Shown here one piece after another: positions 25,397 to 35,600 of a stretch of DNA of 49,529 bases. A program made the position numbers and the translations under genes. How positions within the stretch are numbered: the first letter of the stretch is position 1; every line of letters begins with the position of its first letter. A model generated the notes under the pieces. The model had not been told where the DNA came from and searched no databases. It was given only the letters and a program-made list of their open reading frames with translations. Source of the DNA: an uncultured Lachnospiraceae bacterium (GTDB lineage: Bacteria > Bacillota > Clostridia > Lachnospirales > Lachnospiraceae); NCBI GenBank assembly GCA_910585715.1, contig CAJUEX010000010.1:1-49529 (forward strand). Direction: 5' to 3'.

Positions 25397-27196
25397 CTAT
25401 AGCGTATTTCTCGGATTAACCTGCTCAGAAATGTAATTATTCAAGCGATTATACCAAGCTGTTATAAGTCGGTCATTTTCAACTTGCTGATACGCATCTG
25501 TTTTTCTTACTGACTGAATTAATGAAGCTAAGAATAATTCAAATGTTGTTTTTACCTCTGCATTTGCATAAATTTTGCTTAAAAACGACGTATAGAATTT
25601 ATGGCTTGTATTTATAGTAATTACAGTTGTCTTAAGAACAGCCTTATAGTCAAAAGCCGGACTTCTTTCTCCCTTATCTGCATAAGCAAAGTTAACAGAA
25701 TTATTGATAAACGCAGTACCCTGCTCATCTGTTGGATTTTCGTATCCTAACTCTTTTAACTCCTCTTTACCCATTTCAGCAGCCTCCTCTGCTGATGGAA
25801 CTTCTGTATCTTCATCCTCATTATCTTCTAAGTCTGTGATTGCTGGATCATTTTCTACCGTATTAATAATATCCGTACTTGGGCTTTTATTTTCCTCAAA
25901 AGTTCTCGTATTACTTCTAGTTTCTTCGTTTTGAGCATACATCGCCTTTATTGTTGGAATAATTATCTCTGATAACTGATCCCAAATGGGTGGAATATCA
26001 ATTTCATCCGGATCTAAGTCATTTACATCAATTTTCTTTAATTCCACATACTGCTTATTGTTTGCAACACCAAATACCTCATCCAACTCCGGCTCAAAGA
26101 CAATCTCGCATCCCCACCATCTATGCTGTGGCTCATTAATTGCGTTATAAAAGTCAAAACGTCTAAAATCTATTTCTCGCCTTGCCCTTATAACAGAAAT
26201 GCCCTCCATTTTTGCAGCATATTGCCCAAGTGCATAATTTCCAGGATTCTTTCCTTTGGGAAACGCTGTTTCGTCATAAAATTTACCTTTCACAATAGAA
26301 AATCTTACTAATACAGTCGAAGTTGCTAGATTCCCATTTTTATCAATATATTTGATTGGGACCTTAACCTCTCCTGTTTCAGTTCCCTTTGCCGTATATA
26401 ATTCAAACGGTGCTTCGATAGTTGTTTTCTCTCCCACTTTATATATATGCTTAGGTTCTGCTGGATCACAAAGTACACAATTATCCTCCATCAAAAACAA
26501 GGGATCATTAGGTGCTATATCAACTGCAGCTTCTGGATTTTCGTCACAAACTATTTTTATTTTACTTACTCCATCATGTATAAAGTACCGGAATTTTTGT
26601 CCTAGACTAAACTCCAGTCTCTCTGTTAATGGTCCACGTGTTTTAGGATTAATTCGATCACATTTTCTCCAAATAACTAATGTTCCAGATCGAGAAAAAT
26701 CATATGTTTCCAATATTGTCCGATATTTAATATATGAAACATATGGCTCAGGAATTGCCTCTTGTACAGGATCTTCAATTTCTGTCTGTTCTCCATCTTT
26801 AATTTTATTTATATCAAGGTAAACTTTCTGAGCATTTGCTACACCATCTTGCCAAGAATATACCTCAATTTCAGGGCAAGCATATAATGAAGCCTGTGGC
26901 AATCCTACACCAAATCTTCCCATTCCTTTTCTGGCTTGACGAGTGGATGCACCTATTCCCAAGCAACTTTCCAAAATATCAGAGTCCATACCCTCTCCAT
27001 TGTCAAGAAAACCGATTTCTGTAACCACTTTTCTTCCAGATGCAGCAACTCCTTCCCGTAAAATAATAAAAATATTTTTTGCATTTGCTTCTACAGAATT
27101 ATCGATGATTTCGGATACAGCGCTCTCAATATTCTTATATCCAGTATTTCTAAGCGCATCACCCATATTTTTAATATCAACAATACTTTTTCCCAT
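25397..27196 (-). CDS. GHKL (HSP90/MORC-like) ATPase of a defence-like cassette
   Basis: A 599-residue protein with an N-terminal Bergerat ATPase fold: N-box EIIDNSVEANA (E29, N33), G1 box FLDNGEGM (D65), and G2 box GMGRFGVGLPQAS (91-103). A transducer-like region follows to about residue 400. Then comes an acidic, low-complexity linker (NEDEDTEVPSAEEAAE) and a C-terminal helical domain. The layout is that of MORC/HSP90-like ATP-gated clamps found in bacterial defence loci. AGGAGGAAAAC precedes the ATG. It starts 9 bp after the helicase stop. Confidence 0.83.
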   Translation of the reverse strand: MGKSIVDIKNMGDALRNTGYKNIESAVSEIIDNSVEANAKNIFIILREGVAASGRKVVTEIGFLDNGEGMDSDILESCLGIGASTRQARKGMGRFGVGLPQASLYACPEIEVYSWQDGVANAQKVYLDINKIKDGEQTEIEDPVQEAIPEPYVSYIKYRTILETYDFSRSGTLVIWRKCDRINPKTRGPLTERLEFSLGQKFRYFIHDGVSKIKIVCDENPEAAVDIAPNDPLFLMEDNCVLCDPAEPKHIYKVGEKTTIEAPFELYTAKGTETGEVKVPIKYIDKNGNLATSTVLVRFSIVKGKFYDETAFPKGKNPGNYALGQYAAKMEGISVIRARREIDFRRFDFYNAINEPQHRWWGCEIVFEPELDEVFGVANNKQYVELKKIDVNDLDPDEIDIPPIWDQLSEIIIPTIKAMYAQNEETRSNTRTFEENKSPSTDIINTVENDPAITDLEDNEDEDTEVPSAEEAAEMGKEELKELGYENPTDEQGTAFINNSVNFAYADKGERSPAFDYKAVLKTTVITINTSHKFYTSFLSKIYANAEVKTTFELFLASLIQSVRKTDAYQQVENDRLITAWYNRLNNYISEQVNPRNTL

Positions 27197-27205
27197 GTTT
27201 TCCTC

Positions 27206-28939
27206 CTAAATTCTCCAATAATCATTGAAGTGTGAAAATGCGGTTTCATTATCAAATGTTTGCAAATTATCATTTATATCTATAAGTGTACATTCTTCAT
27301 TCCCCCCCATAAGCGGCCCCCTAAGTCCTCTCCCAAGCATCTGACTATAGAGAACAATTGATTTTGTTGGTCGCGTTATAAAAACACACTTAATATTTTT
27401 TGAATCAAAACCTGTAGTTAACACTTCATAATTAATGATGATATCCACACTAGAATCTTTCTTCTTGAAAACCTCTATTGCATGTTTACGGTCCATTGGA
27501 TCCATCTCTCCTAAAACTAGACTATTAGAGATTCCTTCAAGCATTAACATTGCTGACAGCATCTTAGCATGGTCAACCGAACAAGCAAACACAATTGTGG
27601 GCTTTTTATCAATTTGAAGTTGCCGCAACTGCTTTATAATCGCCAAATTTCGTTCCTTATTCCTTGCTAGAACCTTTAATTGTTCAGCAGTATACTCATT
27701 ATCATCATAACCTAAATCTCTAAGCGCACCACCTAGAGTTTTTAGTTCTTGTTCAGAAAAATCTTGACGATATGTCAACCTCTGAGGAATCATTTTTGCT
27801 AATATGCATCTTTCTTGAAAATATTTAATAATATTTGCTTCGGCAATAGTGTTTAATGCTTTCAGTTTTCCATAATTTATCTGATTCAATATATCTGAAT
27901 CGATGTAAATCAATTTATTGCCAAACATATTCGCCAACAAATTATTGTCATAAGTATCTTCCGTCGTTCTACCTGGAGTAGCTGTCAAACCTACCAATGC
28001 TCTATTCTCATATCCTTGAGGCATTTGCATTAACCCTTCAATCACTTTCTTCGTCTGCTTTGCAGCTGCTTTATGAGCCTCATCAAAAACTATTAATCTA
28101 CAATCTTTTTTTAATCTTTCATACAAATTCGAATGCGAACTTGCAATTGACATCAACTTTGTTAATCCGCAAAACACAATTCCATTCAATGGAATATCTG
28201 TGTCACTTATATTTTTATTCCCCCATAATTTATACGCAATAATCTTTCCATCGCCCAAATGCCCCCAAACAGTTGCAAATGTATCATATGCTTGCTGCAA
28301 AAGTTCAATTGTATGTGCAACCCAAATTACTATGCCCTTTTTCCTTAATGTAAAATTGATATAGCTTGTGATTATATGCATAGATGTCTTCGTCTTACCG
28401 GTTCCTGTTGGCATTTGCACTAGCATTCGCTCAAGCACATGTCCAGAATTCAGATTATTGAGAACTCTTTGCTTTATATAATATTGATAGTCCAATAACT
28501 CATAAAATTGTTCTTCCGGAGAATCAATCACATTATCAATGACGGTATCATCTTTCTCTTTATCAAACACAGAATCGGAAATGTTCCATAATTTTAACAA
28601 ATATGAACTCACCACATTTCTATTCCATGGTTTATCCGCCACAATATCGATTACAATTAATGGGTCTGCTTCCTCCTTCTCAGCACCGGATAAACATGCG
28701 TCTCTCATCGCTAAAATCTCTGACGTGTTCATACATTGAAGCAAATCTTTTCTAAATTGCTTTTCTTTTAATATCGCTGTTCCATAAAGAGAATCAATCA
28801 TACTCACCATTCGTTGTTTTGTAAGCAACGTGTCTCCATTGGGAAACCACTCAATTAATAAGTCAACCATATCTTGTCCAAGATATCGACGAAGATCAGA
28901 TTGGCTGAGTTTCATCATATAATCGGTATATTTACTCAT
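27206..28939 (-). CDS. SF2 DEAH-box helicase of a defence-like cassette
   Basis: A 577-residue superfamily 2 helicase. It has about 150 residues of N-terminal helical domain, then motif I QMPTGTGKTKT (K182), motif II FDEAHKAA (286-289), motif III LTATPGR, and C-terminal motifs INYEVLTTGFD and YSQMLGRGLRGP. The overall set resembles type I/III restriction and Dnd-associated helicases. Its ATG lies within the end of a partial upstream frame (ATGAGTAA overlap), with AAAGGAG 8 nt upstream. This means it was once coupled to a preceding gene, now a stump. Confidence 0.87.
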   Translation of the reverse strand: MSKYTDYMMKLSQSDLRRYLGQDMVDLLIEWFPNGDTLLTKQRMVSMIDSLYGTAILKEKQFRKDLLQCMNTSEILAMRDACLSGAEKEEADPLIVIDIVADKPWNRNVVSSYLLKLWNISDSVFDKEKDDTVIDNVIDSPEEQFYELLDYQYYIKQRVLNNLNSGHVLERMLVQMPTGTGKTKTSMHIITSYINFTLRKKGIVIWVAHTIELLQQAYDTFATVWGHLGDGKIIAYKLWGNKNISDTDIPLNGIVFCGLTKLMSIASSHSNLYERLKKDCRLIVFDEAHKAAAKQTKKVIEGLMQMPQGYENRALVGLTATPGRTTEDTYDNNLLANMFGNKLIYIDSDILNQINYGKLKALNTIAEANIIKYFQERCILAKMIPQRLTYRQDFSEQELKTLGGALRDLGYDDNEYTAEQLKVLARNKERNLAIIKQLRQLQIDKKPTIVFACSVDHAKMLSAMLMLEGISNSLVLGEMDPMDRKHAIEVFKKKDSSVDIIINYEVLTTGFDSKNIKCVFITRPTKSIVLYSQMLGRGLRGPLMGGNEECTLIDINDNLQTFDNETAFSHFNDYWRI

Positions 28940-29069
28940 ATATAATCTCCTTTAATCCCGCTATGAGCTTGTCTATGTCATCCAACGTAGAAAACTGTCC
29001 TAGTCCAACCCTGACAGTTCCCAATGTTTTAGCATCCTTATCATGATTTGTGACAGGTTCAGCCGGAAA
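28932..29069 (-). pseudogene. C-terminal stump of a cysteine desulfurase-like (NifS/DndA-type) gene
   Basis: Reading 29069 to 28932 on the minus strand gives an open frame of about 45 residues ending GTVRVGLGQFSTLDDIDKLI, then AGLKEIIYE and a stop. This is the closing strand-helix of class V aminotransferase/cysteine desulfurase proteins, where TVRVSLG-x-F-[NST]-T-x-x-[DE]-[IV]-D is typical. A TGA stops the frame at 29070-29072 and the rest of the enzyme is missing. The stump's stop overlaps the helicase start. The region also encodes, in another frame, the last residues of the DUF6603 protein, so the deletion or insertion junction lies close to 29060. Confidence 0.65.
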
Positions 29070-31711
29070 TCATCCTCTATTCCACAGCCCTGAAGGCATG
29101 GCGCACAGCTTGCCGCCAAATCCAGTTCATCATTTTTCATAAGCTCCTTTAATTCATAAAAGGGCGTAAACCGGATTCCTGTCCTGTCGTCATCCGCTGC
29201 TGCCCGCAGCCTTACCCCGGTGACTAGATTTTCTACAAACTTTACTTCCAGCGGGGAGCATTCCTTTGTCCCCCACAAGGCATAAGGAAGTTTTTCCTTT
29301 GTGGTCTCCGCTTTCATAAGTTTGGAGATTTCCCGGATTTCCTCAAAATATGTTTCTCCTCCCACCCCTGTCTTTTTCCGGTATAGCAGTATGGTATTGA
29401 CCGTATAAAGCCTCTTGCCCTCTCCCATAGGCAATACTCCCACAGGGGTATTTGGCAATGCCAGTTCTTCCTGCCGGCTGCCCTGCCCTTCGCTTCCCAA
29501 AATAACCGTCGTAAGAGGCAGTCTGGATTCAAACCGGAAAGCTGCCTTTTTTATATTGACAAGGAAGATTGTGTCATTTCCGTTTTTATATTCTCCCTGC
29601 AGCCCGTCTGCCACCTGGAGCTTTAAGGGCTCCTTTAAAAATTTATCCTTAAATTCCGTATAGGATAGGGGCGCCGGTTTGGGAGCCTGGTTTCCAAACC
29701 GGATGGTAAAGGAAATAATATGCCAGGAAATATAGACACTTCCTGCAAATTCCGGCCCGAACAGATGGAGTCTTGCGCCTAATTCCACCTTCAGATTGAC
29801 TCTTACAAACCAGATTTTTAATGTATAGGACACCCCGACGCTTATGCCAACGTCGATATCATAATAGAAGGGAGCCCAGCTGATGAGGAAGTCCGCATTT
29901 GCCGAAAACCAGGCTTTCAGATTGCCCATTTCAAACAGGAAGGAAATCGCCCCGCCTGCCATAATTGCTGTAGAGGTCACGGCAAAATACCCCTGCCCCT
30001 GAAGGCTTAAATTGTTTCCGATTTTCCAGGAAACACCCACCCTGTCTACAGAAGGATAATGGGCGGGCTTTTTGAACTTGGGATGATAACCTCCAAGGCT
30101 GATGACAAAATCGCCTTTATGTTCACCGGAAAACCATAAATAAAAAGCAAAGCCTCCCGTAAGCCTGCAGTCCTTATGAAACAGATAGGAAGCCGATGTA
30201 AGCGCCGCTTCAAAGGAAAAAAAGCCTTTTGCAGGGGCAATCACCGCCTTTATGGCAAGCTCCGCATACAAAAACGGGTAAGGGGATTTAGGAGGCAGGC
30301 TTATGCTGGACAACCCAAGAAGCTGTATCTGAAATTCCTTTCCAAAGCTCACTATGGCAAGGGCAAAGGTGTTTAAAAGCTCATAGGTGGTAAACCGTAT
30401 GCCTGCCGCAATGAAGTATTCTCCCCCGGACTCGTAAATACAGCTTTTCATTTCAACCATTGCCTGATTGATATCAAGAGGCTTTTTTTCCTCCATGACC
30501 ATGGATACAAGAGGAAAGCTCCTTACATGCTTCACATCGGGAATCCTTATGCCCCTGTTCACGCCAAACCCTGCTGCCAGTCCTGTAACGAAAAAGGCGC
30601 CTACCCCTCCAATGGGAGCGCCTGCCATCAGATACAAAAACAAAGATGCCTTTCCATCCTCGGTAGTTGTATAGGAGCCTATGCCCACAAACTGAAACTC
30701 CATGAACTTAATCATGACGGCTCCGTCATACCGGTCTCTTGGTCCTTTTATCCGAAGGAAACAGCCGCTGATGCTAAGTGGCCCCTTCCGGAAGCTGATT
30801 CCCAGCCCCATCATGCCAAATTCCAGCTTTTTCAAATTGCTTAAGCGGAAGCTTGTGAGAGCGCTTACGGGAATCCCCACAGAAAGCCCCATCAGCTCTA
30901 TGTCCACTACGGAAAAGCTCATTTTGGTATCCACGTATAAAAATACCTTGTATTCATTTCCCTCCTGCTTTGCAGCTGCGCCAATGCGCTTAATGGTAAA
31001 GGGACCGATTCCTTTGTTTAAAGTAAACCATTTGATTCCGGAATCGTCCGTTACCTCTTTTTTCTCTGATGTATTTTCCGCCGGAGTGTCCTGCTGCTTC
31101 TGTCCGCTTGAAACACCGCCGGATAGTGCGCCATTTTCCTCTTCTGGCTGGGTTTGATTGATCACTTTATATATGACATCGCTGTCATACATGCTCCCGA
31201 AAATCAGAAGCTCTTCCTTTCCCCGGAAAAAGTATGAAAGCTTCAGCCCCCACTCCATATCCTGATTTTCCGGCTTCCTTATAGATAAGGAAATCCCCTT
31301 CACTCCATCCTCTTCGGATAAAAGCTTTCCTAAAAGGGGAATCCCGCTGAAATAAACGGGAGTGGTAAGCTGTACAACGGCACCCGTTCCCTGCCCTTTC
31401 CCCGCAAATACATCCAAAAGGGCAAGCTGCTCCATTTGCCTGTTTGCTACCGATGTATGGAATAAAAAAGCCTTTTCATTTATATTAAATGCAATTCCTA
31501 TTCTGTTAATGGTGAAATCAAAGGGAATTGCCTCAATGGATTCAATTCCCATTCCGGGCGCCAGACTTTTTAGCACATCCTTCATGGAAATTCCCATTGT
31601 ATTTTTCCAGTACAGATTTAATAAAGTGTCCCTGTTTATTTTTGTAACTGCCGCCGTAAATTCCTGATTGGCAATCAGTACGGTTCCCTGAAATCGAAAT
31701 CCTTTACTCAT
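29000..31711 (-). CDS. DUF6603-type very large beta-rich protein
   Basis: A 903-residue protein without signal peptide or clear membrane helices. It is made of long alternating amphipathic strands rich in glycine and aromatic residues. The region around 330-690 matches my memory of DUF6603: GAPIGGVGAFFVTGLAAGFG, then WAPFYYDIDVGISVGVSYTL, then LGARLHLFGPEFAGSVYISW and FTIRFG. DUF6603 proteins have no settled function; some lie near contractile-injection or phage-tail-like genes. It follows a LytTR regulator by 21 bp and is presumably its target. Its last ~17 residues are read through the desulfurase-stump DNA, so the natural C-terminus may have been lost. Confidence 0.72.
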   Translation of the reverse strand: MSKGFRFQGTVLIANQEFTAAVTKINRDTLLNLYWKNTMGISMKDVLKSLAPGMGIESIEAIPFDFTINRIGIAFNINEKAFLFHTSVANRQMEQLALLDVFAGKGQGTGAVVQLTTPVYFSGIPLLGKLLSEEDGVKGISLSIRKPENQDMEWGLKLSYFFRGKEELLIFGSMYDSDVIYKVINQTQPEEENGALSGGVSSGQKQQDTPAENTSEKKEVTDDSGIKWFTLNKGIGPFTIKRIGAAAKQEGNEYKVFLYVDTKMSFSVVDIELMGLSVGIPVSALTSFRLSNLKKLEFGMMGLGISFRKGPLSISGCFLRIKGPRDRYDGAVMIKFMEFQFVGIGSYTTTEDGKASLFLYLMAGAPIGGVGAFFVTGLAAGFGVNRGIRIPDVKHVRSFPLVSMVMEEKKPLDINQAMVEMKSCIYESGGEYFIAAGIRFTTYELLNTFALAIVSFGKEFQIQLLGLSSISLPPKSPYPFLYAELAIKAVIAPAKGFFSFEAALTSASYLFHKDCRLTGGFAFYLWFSGEHKGDFVISLGGYHPKFKKPAHYPSVDRVGVSWKIGNNLSLQGQGYFAVTSTAIMAGGAISFLFEMGNLKAWFSANADFLISWAPFYYDIDVGISVGVSYTLKIWFVRVNLKVELGARLHLFGPEFAGSVYISWHIISFTIRFGNQAPKPAPLSYTEFKDKFLKEPLKLQVADGLQGEYKNGNDTIFLVNIKKAAFRFESRLPLTTVILGSEGQGSRQEELALPNTPVGVLPMGEGKRLYTVNTILLYRKKTGVGGETYFEEIREISKLMKAETTKEKLPYALWGTKECSPLEVKFVENLVTGVRLRAAADDDRTGIRFTPFYELKELMKNDELDLAASCAPCLQGCGIEDDFRLNLSQIMIRMLKHWELSGLD

Positions 31712-31732
31712 GCTTTTTACTCCGTTTTTCTT

Positions 31733-32452
31733 CTATACAAGCTCCTGCATCCTGGTTCTGATTTTCTTTGCACATGCATTGGAATAGCCGCAGTTTACCT
31801 CATCCGTAAAATACAGGCTTCTGTTTTTTCTGTCTATTTTCTTTACGAGGGACAGATTGGCAATGGTAGAGGCATGAACGATTTCAAATCTTCCATCCAG
31901 CTGTACGATTAAATCCTTGATATTTGCCCGCAGCTTTTCTGTCCCCTGTCTATGGCGAATCATACAGCAGTGGGTGGACTTGATGGTTTCAATATAGTAA
32001 ATATCCTCATAAGGAATAAGCCTGTCTATGTTATAATGGAAAATCAGTATTCCCCTACACAGCTTTTCCATTTTATCTGCAATGATTTTTAATATATCCG
32101 CCAGCTGTTTTTCCCATCCCCATTGAAAATTGATGATTCCGTTTATCATTCCAATGGCATTGACCATATTCTGTATATTGATGCCTTTATCCACAAGCAG
32201 AACCAGATTACATCTTGGAAACATTTTCATTACGATTTCCGACATATTGATTGCAGCAGCCGTGGACTCCCTCTGTACATCCAGAAAAAACAAATAATTT
32301 TCATGGTCCGGCAGTTCTTCCATATTTTTATAATGGATGACCTGGGCATAGAGGCTTAGTCTTTTTATTTTCTTTTCATAAAGAATCTGGTCTATCATTG
32401 GGATAAACTTTTCATTTAATGAGTCTGACTTGGAGACTACTACTATTTCCAT
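31733..32452 (-). CDS. LytTR-family response regulator, divergent receiver
   Basis: A 239-residue regulator. Residues 1-125 have a receiver-like pattern with a possible phospho-acceptor in YLFFLDVQRE, but the acidic pair expected after the first strand is absent (VVVSKSDS). The C-terminal LytTR DNA-binding domain (about 138-235) includes YEDIYYIETIKSTHCCMIRH and FEIVHASTIANLSLVKKID. No histidine kinase is adjacent. Spacing suggests it heads a two-gene unit with the DUF6603 gene. GAGGGGAAG precedes the ATG. Confidence 0.82.
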   Translation of the reverse strand: MEIVVVSKSDSLNEKFIPMIDQILYEKKIKRLSLYAQVIHYKNMEELPDHENYLFFLDVQRESTAAAINMSEIVMKMFPRCNLVLLVDKGINIQNMVNAIGMINGIINFQWGWEKQLADILKIIADKMEKLCRGILIFHYNIDRLIPYEDIYYIETIKSTHCCMIRHRQGTEKLRANIKDLIVQLDGRFEIVHASTIANLSLVKKIDRKNRSLYFTDEVNCGYSNACAKKIRTRMQELV

Positions 32453-32584
32453 GAATACTTCCCCTCTTTCGTTGTTTTGAACATCAACTTAACAAAAGTT
32501 TTTATATTTTGCCAGATTTTGTCATTCTTCGGTAAATCTTTGCCCTATTCCGTAAATAAAACGACGTTGCTTATCTTATTATGC

Positions 32585-32623
32585 AAAAAAAAAGACAGCT
32601 TATTGCCTCAGCAATAAGCTGTC
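32585..32623 (-). terminator. Rho-independent terminator of the autolysin gene
   Basis: A perfect 13-bp stem (32594-32606 with 32611-32623) has a 4-nt loop. On the minus strand it is followed by nine T residues (32593-32585). It lies about 58 bp after the autolysin stop. Confidence 0.93.
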
Positions 32624-32680
32624 TTCCGTTCCTATATGTATTTTCCATATTCTATTTTGGAAAATCCTCCGGAATCGTTT

Positions 32681-35600
32681 TTAATAGGTTTTTAACTCTT
32701 CAATTCTCTTTACAATATCATTGCCATATCCCGGGTCTGTTGCCCAGCCCTTACCTATGGGATTTTCATTGATACCCAGCCACTGTACATAAGGAGCGCA
32801 TCCCCTTGTTACATAAGAATAACGGTTGTCCACGCATTCATTGTTTAAAGGTTCCGTTGTGGCATATGCCTGTAAATGCTGGATATGGGCACGAATACCG
32901 ATTTTTACGCTTGGGAAGGAGGCACCGGAAGCTCCTCCGCCGGTGGCTCCAAGCCCTGCAAAGTTATATTGGGAAATATCCACATCCCCTCCGTAACGTA
33001 AAAAGTTCGTCTCCTTCATGGCCTGTACAAAGGCAACTTCTGCTTTTACTCCTTCCGCTTCACTTTCTAATAAATACAGCCTGCAGAACGCCTCAATCGT
33101 AGGTGCATCCGAATCCTGATAAAATCCCGGATAGTCTGCATTGGCATTATAATATGCCACCATTTGCTCCTTACTTGTTTCTGTATCACCCATAATCGGA
33201 TAATTTTTCGTATCCTTATTGGACTTTGTAATTTTTACTTTTTTTGTTTTTAAGGTAATTTTTATTCCGTTATCATCTATCAGGGTTACCTGAATGGAAT
33301 AAGTTCCAAAATGGTTTTTATGATTTTTTACTTTTACTGTAGTCTTACTGGTTCCGTCTTTTCTTACTTTTGCCCTGTAAGTCTTTTTATCACTTTTATC
33401 CGCCTTGCACCAGACTGCATATTCTACCTTTTTGCTGAATCCGGCAGGAGACTGGATTCCTGATACCACTACATCAAAAGACATACTATCCCGGTTTTCA
33501 ATCTCTACATCCTCTGCACTTGGTCCCGTAACCTTAAAGCTTTTCTTTGGCAGGGTAATCTTTTCATTATCTACCTGTGCTTCTGCAACCACATAATAGG
33601 TTCCTGCTGTTTTATGCTTATTAATAGGAATATTATAAGCCCATGTGCCGTCAGATTTTTTCTTTCCTTTATAAGTCTTTAAATCGTCCTTGCCGCCGGT
33701 CTTGCTCCACACCTGGAAATTAACCTTTTTAGCATAGCCCATTCCCTCTAATTTCACTTTAAACTTTTTCTGGGAATTGCTCGTCTTTGCCACCGATACC
33801 TTGGCGCTGCGCTTGTAAGTAAAAGAAGATGTCTTAACGGTCTTTTCCGTACCATAACCAGCCGTAGCCTTTATTTCCAGCTTATACTTTCCTTCCTTGG
33901 ACATTTTGCTTAAAGGAATTTTATAATACCAGTCACCGGCAGAATTTTTCTTTGCCTTATAAGCAATTGCCTTGCCGGAACCGGACTTGCTGTACCATAA
34001 CCGGAAATTTACCTGTTTTGCTTCTTCCAAACCGCTGACTGTTACCTGATAATACTGTGACTGTTTACCGGTAACCTTTCTGCTTACCGACACATCCGTA
34101 AAGGTTGGGGTCAGTGTTACGCTGGTTTTCTTTAACAGCATTTCCCGGTTCTCTTCATCCACAGCATACGCATATACGTAATATTTCCCCTCTGCCTTAT
34201 TATGCTTTGCCGCACTGATGGAAGCTTCAAAGCTGCCATCCTCCAAGTCCATTGCCTTATAGGATTTTAAATCGCTTTTATCCGCTTTCGTCCATACTTT
34301 GAACACTACTTTTTCAATCTCTTCATAAGGCTCAACATCTACGATACGCGCTGTAAAAGTACCGGCAATCAAATCCTTATCCACAATGGACAATTTGCCG
34401 CTGGAAAATTCAACCTCCGGCTCTTCCTCTTCTCCGCCTTCACCCAAATTATAATAAGAAGCAATACCATCCGCATCTGCTTTTCCAAGCTTCTTCAGCC
34501 CTGCTTCTGAAGAAAGCAGGCCGGCATCTGAAGCATTGGTCAGAAATGCATGTTCGATAATAATTCCCGGAAAACCGTTTAATTTACTGTTCTTAATAAC
34601 TCCGTAATAATCTGCCAGTGAACCATCCGGATATAATGTATTGTCTTCCGAATTTCTGATTTTGATTCCTCTGTTATTTAATCCAATGGCTGCAAGCTTC
34701 TTCTGTATCTCGGCTGCAAGCCCGTTTCCTTCCGCTCCAATTTCACTATTGTAACTGGAGTTTGGATAATAAACCTCTGCTCCGCTTGCACTGGAAGACG
34801 GAGAACTGTTCAAATGAATGCTGACAAATACATCTGCTCCTACTTTCTTTGCTGCAGCCACACGATTAGAATTACATACCGTAGATGTGGTGCCCGGATA
34901 AGGACAGGAATACCCGAGTCTGGTAAGGTAAACTGTCACATTTGAATAAGTCTCCAGCTGTTCCTTACAATAGCTTGCAATTTTGAAAGTAAGTTCTTCT
35001 TCCTTCAGACCATTCCCTCTTGCTCCCGCATGAGTATTGTCATGTCCCGGATCCAGCACGATGACCATATCTTTCTTTGCTCCTGCACGGGCATAAAGAG
35101 AAGAACTTCTGGATGTAACTGTTTCCGCCTGAGCGGTTTCAATGGCTTCTTCAATAGAACCGGCTTCTGTCTCATTGCCGTTTTCATCTATGGTAACTAT
35201 TTCCGTGGAAAGCTCCATTTTCTCACTTGTGGTAACAACTTCCTCCTCAACCCCAAAAAACGCCTGAATGCCTGCCGTTTTTGCAAGATTTACAGTCTCC
35301 TGTCCGTCAGCTGTCTCAAAGGAAACCTCTAGCAACTGATAAATTCCCTTTTCGTCCATAGACGTAAAATCCCTGGAAAAGTAAAGACTGTCAGAAAAAG
35401 CCGTTCCTTCTTCCACAGATGCCTTTAATTCAAATTTTTCTTTTGTAACTGTGTTTTCATAAGTAAGAGTTCCCCTTAAAATACCGGTATTCTCATTACC
35501 AATGCTTACAATAATATTCTGGGTTTCCGGCGTCTTGATATAAGGCTTGTCCACTAAAATCCAGTTAAGAAGAGTATTTTCTGCCGAATTTTCACTTACG

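Noticed and set aside
30046..31157. Plus-strand frames opposite the DUF6603 gene
   Set aside because: They are antisense shadows of a long continuous minus-strand gene with no ribosome sites or recognisable domains.
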